Assembly: GCF_024228315.1 (NCBI RefSeq) | Contig: NZ_CP100454.1 | Location: 2,914,001 to 2,978,000, forward strand | DNA from: Halomarina pelagica | GTDB taxonomy: Archaea > Halobacteriota > Halobacteria > Halobacteriales > Haloarculaceae | Reading direction: 5' to 3' | DNA: 64,000 nucleotides | Part shown: piece after piece, positions 62,342-64,000 of the stretch | Numbering within the stretch: the first letter of the stretch is position 1 | Layout: every line of letters begins with the position of its first letter | Notes under the pieces: model-generated | Database searches by the model: none | The model's input: the letters and a program-made list of their open reading frames with translations, nothing else | Told to the model about the DNA's origin: nothing | Position numbers and translations under genes: made by a program

Positions 62342-62716
62342 CTATCGGTAGAAGTCTTCGATCGCCTTCCTCGAAGCACCGATAGTATCCTCTGCGGTCT
62401 CTACGGCCGCTTTGAGAGCCTCACCATCGTCCGAGAGAACTACTTCCCCTGTCTCCCGGTTGTGATCCACGATCCCGTGCTGGCTCAGCTTCGGGAGATG
62501 ACAGTGATATAACGAGATGTGTGCCTCTTGCACGCATCCCGTCTTTGCGTCCGCTATAGACTCACCTGTCTCATCCTCTACGATCGCTTTCACGAGCGCC
62601 TGCCGAGTAGCCATTCCACCGTTCGCCGCTATCGTTTTGACAACGGACCGACGGCGCGCATTGGACAGCAACCCAAGCGCCGTATCAGGAGCCGTTGTCG
62701 GGTCCCACGCCGACAT
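62342..62716 (-). CDS. DUF7344/ArsR-like winged-helix regulator
   Basis: A 124-residue protein with the haloarchaeal DUF7344 pattern: LGLLSNARRRSVVKTIAANG, then VQEAHISLYHCHLPKLSQHG and IVDHNRETGEVVLSDDGEAL as wing. These winged-helix proteins are common on haloarchaeal mobile elements and act as repressors. It is read against the plus-strand block and convergent with it, so it may be the lysogeny-type switch. It could be the protein that binds the element's repeated palindrome, but nothing shows that directly. Confidence 0.75.
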   Translation of the reverse strand: MSAWDPTTAPDTALGLLSNARRRSVVKTIAANGGMATRQALVKAIVEDETGESIADAKTGCVQEAHISLYHCHLPKLSQHGIVDHNRETGEVVLSDDGEALKAAVETAEDTIGASRKAIEDFYR

Positions 62717-62856
62717 TTTGTTTCCACCTGTGTCTCCTACCCATTCTGTTCCTCTCTAATGGGTGCTTGGGTTGCATGTGACACGCTTTCATAACCCCGT
62801 GACTATTGCTGTCAATTCGATTAAATCCAGTGAAAATCGCTTATTATTGGCTGTTG

Positions 62857-63021
62857 TCACCCTCGAAGGCCCCGATCGATCGCGCACTTCCCACAGTAGT
62901 CCTTGCCGTCCTCCTCTCGCCATTGGAGCCACTCCTCCTCGCGGTACATCCTTTCGCAATCGGCGCAAATCCGATCGGGGACCGGTTCACGGAAATCGAC
63001 CATAGGGTCTTCTCGTTCCAT
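62857..63021 (-). CDS. Zinc-ribbon mini-protein
   Basis: A 54-residue protein: VPDRICADCERMYREEEWLQ, then EDGKDYCGKCAIDRGLRG, giving two CxxC pairs about 20 residues apart. The start lies one base from a motif copy (63022-63031), so binding there could control it. Acidic and compact; probably a nucleic-acid-binding accessory protein. Confidence 0.6.
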   Translation of the reverse strand: MEREDPMVDFREPVPDRICADCERMYREEEWLQWREEDGKDYCGKCAIDRGLRG

Positions 63022-63193
63022 AGAGGCCTCTGAGTACTACTCGGACTTAGGTATCTCCCTCGGCGGGCAAATCCCCGAGAAGCTCACAGTTTTACCTCGA
63101 AGACATTCATTGCCCTCTGTGGTCTATCCTACTCGGATAATCGCGGACGCTCTCAGGAAGGGCGTGAGTGGGCTTGGAATCGAAGAGAGGGGG

Positions 63194-63343
63194 TCAGTCG
63201 ATCCGAGAGTAGCGCTTTCCTCGAAGGACGAGGTCCCCCTCTCCCGTGATATGCGCATCTCCCGGGCTAAGGTCTCCTTTGATGTGAGCGAAACAGAGCC
63301 CGGCTCCGTTAATTGTAGAACCGTCGTCGGACTCCCATAGCAT
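63194..63343 (-). CDS. Small beta-rich mini-protein, paralogue of the one at 63392
   Basis: A 49-residue protein, MLWESDDGSTINGAGLCFAH then GDLSPGDAHITGEGDLVLRG and ending KRYSRID. The second half aligns with the neighbour at 63392 over PGD..., G...V...G, R-I-(D/E) at the C-terminus. Evidence is the shared ending motif and the coding frame; no function known. Confidence 0.5.
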   Translation of the reverse strand: MLWESDDGSTINGAGLCFAHIKGDLSPGDAHITGEGDLVLRGKRYSRID

Positions 63344-63391
63344 GAGCGAGGGGAGGCCCTCACGGGGCTTCAAACCCCGGGGTAGGGGCTA

Positions 63392-63550
63392 TTATTCGAT
63401 CCTTTGGAAGGGCTCGCCGTGGATGTAGACCGTTTCCCCGTCGGGAGACCACTCAATGTCGCCAGGGTAGACCCGATCCCGAAGGAGAGCCTCGATGAGG
63501 ATTTCTCCCTCCACTTGCTCCCCCGACCGAGATTGATAGACCGTCGCCAT
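63392..63550 (-). CDS. Small beta-rich mini-protein, paralogue of the one at 63194
   Basis: A 52-residue protein, MATVYQSRSGEQVEGEILIE then DRVYPGDIEWSPDGETVYIH and ending GEPFQRIE. It shares the closing PGD...G...V...G....RI(E/D) pattern with the 63194 gene. It is the minus-strand gene nearest attR. Could be a Gam-like or antitoxin-like factor; unknown. Confidence 0.55.
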   Translation of the reverse strand: MATVYQSRSGEQVEGEILIEALLRDRVYPGDIEWSPDGETVYIHGEPFQRIE

Positions 63551-63672
63551 GTCAGAATTAGAAGATGCGGCAATATAATCCGTTGGGTTTGGTCGGGAGG
63601 TAACCCGCTACCCTCGAAGTACCGGCAAAGGGGGCCGATAGTGTGTAGACATTATGCAGAATATGGAATTTT

Positions 63673-63687
63673 AAAGAGCTTCATCAT
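63673..63687. other. attR: right junction of the integrated element
   Basis: AAAGA-GCT-TCATCAT. The left arm belongs to the element, the right arm to the salactin gene. The shared core GAGCTTC is at 63676-63682. Confidence 0.8.
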
Positions 63688-63969
63688 GGGGATGGCGCTC
63701 TTCTCGTCGTTCGAGAGGATGCCGCGCTGCATCGGGCGGCGCGTCTCCTGCTTGAAGATGTTCGCGAAGCTGAGCGCGTCGTCGCCGACGACGTACACGG
63801 CGTCGTCCTTCCGGATGTGGAGGACGTCGCTCCGTGAGAGCATCTGCTCTGCCATGTCCGAGTACTCGATCTCGACGAACGAGTTGCGCTGCTGTACGAA
63901 CACCGTCTCCTCCGCGTCCTGCTTCCCGGAGATGATGTTCATCGTGCCGACGTCGATCCCCTTTGCCAT
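63676..63969 (-). pseudogene. Salactin gene, 5' fragment (interrupted by the integrated element)
   Basis: It encodes the first 98 residues of the actin: [40 protein letters not shown] and [20 protein letters not shown], ending SAIPMMKL at the element junction. Seven element-coded residues then follow before a stop at 63652, so the frame would give a 105-residue truncated protein. Joining it to the fragment at 51678-52482 restores [14 protein letters not shown] in frame without a stop, 363 residues in all. An AT-rich box (minus strand, about 63993-64000) lies upstream. Confidence 0.92.
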
Positions 63970-64000
63970 AGTCGGGCGGTATCACTACAGCGTAATAAAC

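Larger units (their letters stand above)
53293..63031. repeat. Element-wide palindromic motif family YAGAGRYCTCTR (13 copies)
   Basis: The 10-base core AGAGRYCTCT begins at 53293, 54043, 54281, 55486, 55900, 56567, 57005, 57566, 58040, 58112, 61046, 62023 and 63022. Five are the perfect palindrome AGAGGCCTCT (54281, 56567, 57005, 61046, 63022). Four one-mismatch copies lie at 58707, 59423, 59504 and 61723. All 13 have a pyrimidine before the core and 11 have a purine after it. Copies lie in genes in different frames and between genes. Random expectation for the family in 11 kb is about 0.04. Confidence 0.75.
52476..63682. mobile_element. 11.2-kb integrated virus-satellite-like element inside the salactin gene
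   Basis: Bounded by 7-base direct repeats (GAGCTTC, 52476 and 63676, exactly 11,200 bases apart). The base composition is visibly less GC-rich than the host. Integrase and regulator lie at the left end; one long plus-strand block follows (primase-polymerase, zinc and RHH-like mini-proteins, prohead protease/scaffold, structural candidate, TerS-like protein), and four small minus-strand genes lie at the right. Many starts follow GGAGG sites, unlike the leaderless host genes. No large terminase, portal, major capsid or tail gene is seen. It is likely a satellite using a helper virus, or a reduced provirus. Confidence 0.85.

Noticed and set aside
1-64000. CRISPR arrays, rRNA genes, complete tRNA genes
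   Set aside because: I scanned for regularly spaced direct repeats and for conserved RNA-gene segments and found none that I could support.

Overview
The window comes from the chromosome of a haloarchaeon. The host DNA is very GC-rich and its proteins are strongly acidic. Most host genes follow an A/T-rich TATA-like box about 25-30 bases before the start codon, the usual sign of leaderless transcripts. Typical archaeal or haloarchaeal genes are present: gatE, mptE, a TrmB regulator, F420-dependent luciferase-like oxidoreductases, a METTL5-like methyltransferase and an actin of the salactin type.

Layout, left to right. (1) 1-5.4 kb is a gluconate/KDG module for the semi-phosphorylative Entner-Doudoroff route: a GntP-type permease, an enolase-superfamily sugar-acid dehydratase, a KDG kinase, a TrmB-type regulator and a HAD phosphatase. 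Near-TrmB operators lie in the divergent promoter. (2) 5.4-23.6 kb is housekeeping and small accessory units: a DUF433/DUF5615 pair, a MoaD-like protein, fumarase, an AbrB-VapC pair, gatE, a three-gene membrane/beta-propeller block, an RNA methyltransferase, DHPS-like and mptE pterin genes, a quinone oxidoreductase, a D-lactate/glycolate-type dehydrogenase and a sulfatase-like enzyme. (3) 23.6-27.3 kb is an accessory patch bounded by three copies of the last bases of a TPP-enzyme gene. It holds an RsmC-like methyltransferase, a lipoprotein and an AT-rich Tat-exported protein. (4) 27.3-48.7 kb is rich in acyl-CoA and redox catabolism: a TPP decarboxylase, two F420-type oxidoreductases, two SDRs, two acyl-CoA ligases, a CaiB/BaiF CoA transferase, two acyl-CoA dehydrogenases and an APH-like kinase. 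A small graveyard (TnpB and HepT remnants) interrupts it. (5) 48.7-52.5 kb carries a rhomboid protease, a VapC remnant, a METTL5-like methyltransferase and the 3' part of a salactin gene.

(6) 52.48-63.68 kb is the most interesting region: an 11.2-kb integrated element that splits the salactin gene. The 5' part of the gene lies at the far right end of the window. Removing the element at the shared 7-base core restores one uninterrupted 363-codon frame. The rebuilt attB (ATGATGA-GCT-TCATCAT) and attP (AAAGA-GCT-TCTTT) are both inverted repeats around the same GCT. The element has a complete tyrosine integrase, an RHH/coiled-coil/winged-helix regulator, an NrS-1-like primase-polymerase, a prohead protease/scaffold protein, a beta-rich structural candidate, a TerS-like helix-turn-helix protein and many tiny zinc-ribbon or RHH-like proteins. 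No portal, major capsid, large terminase or tail gene is visible. That gene set suggests a virus satellite (PICI-like) or a very reduced provirus. A palindromic motif, YAGAGRYCTCTR, occurs 13 times across the element, in several reading frames and between genes, and I did not notice it in the host flanks.

Limits: all family calls are by eye from motifs. Starts were chosen from promoter spacing, overlaps and family length. The first gene and the rightmost promoter are cut by the window edges.
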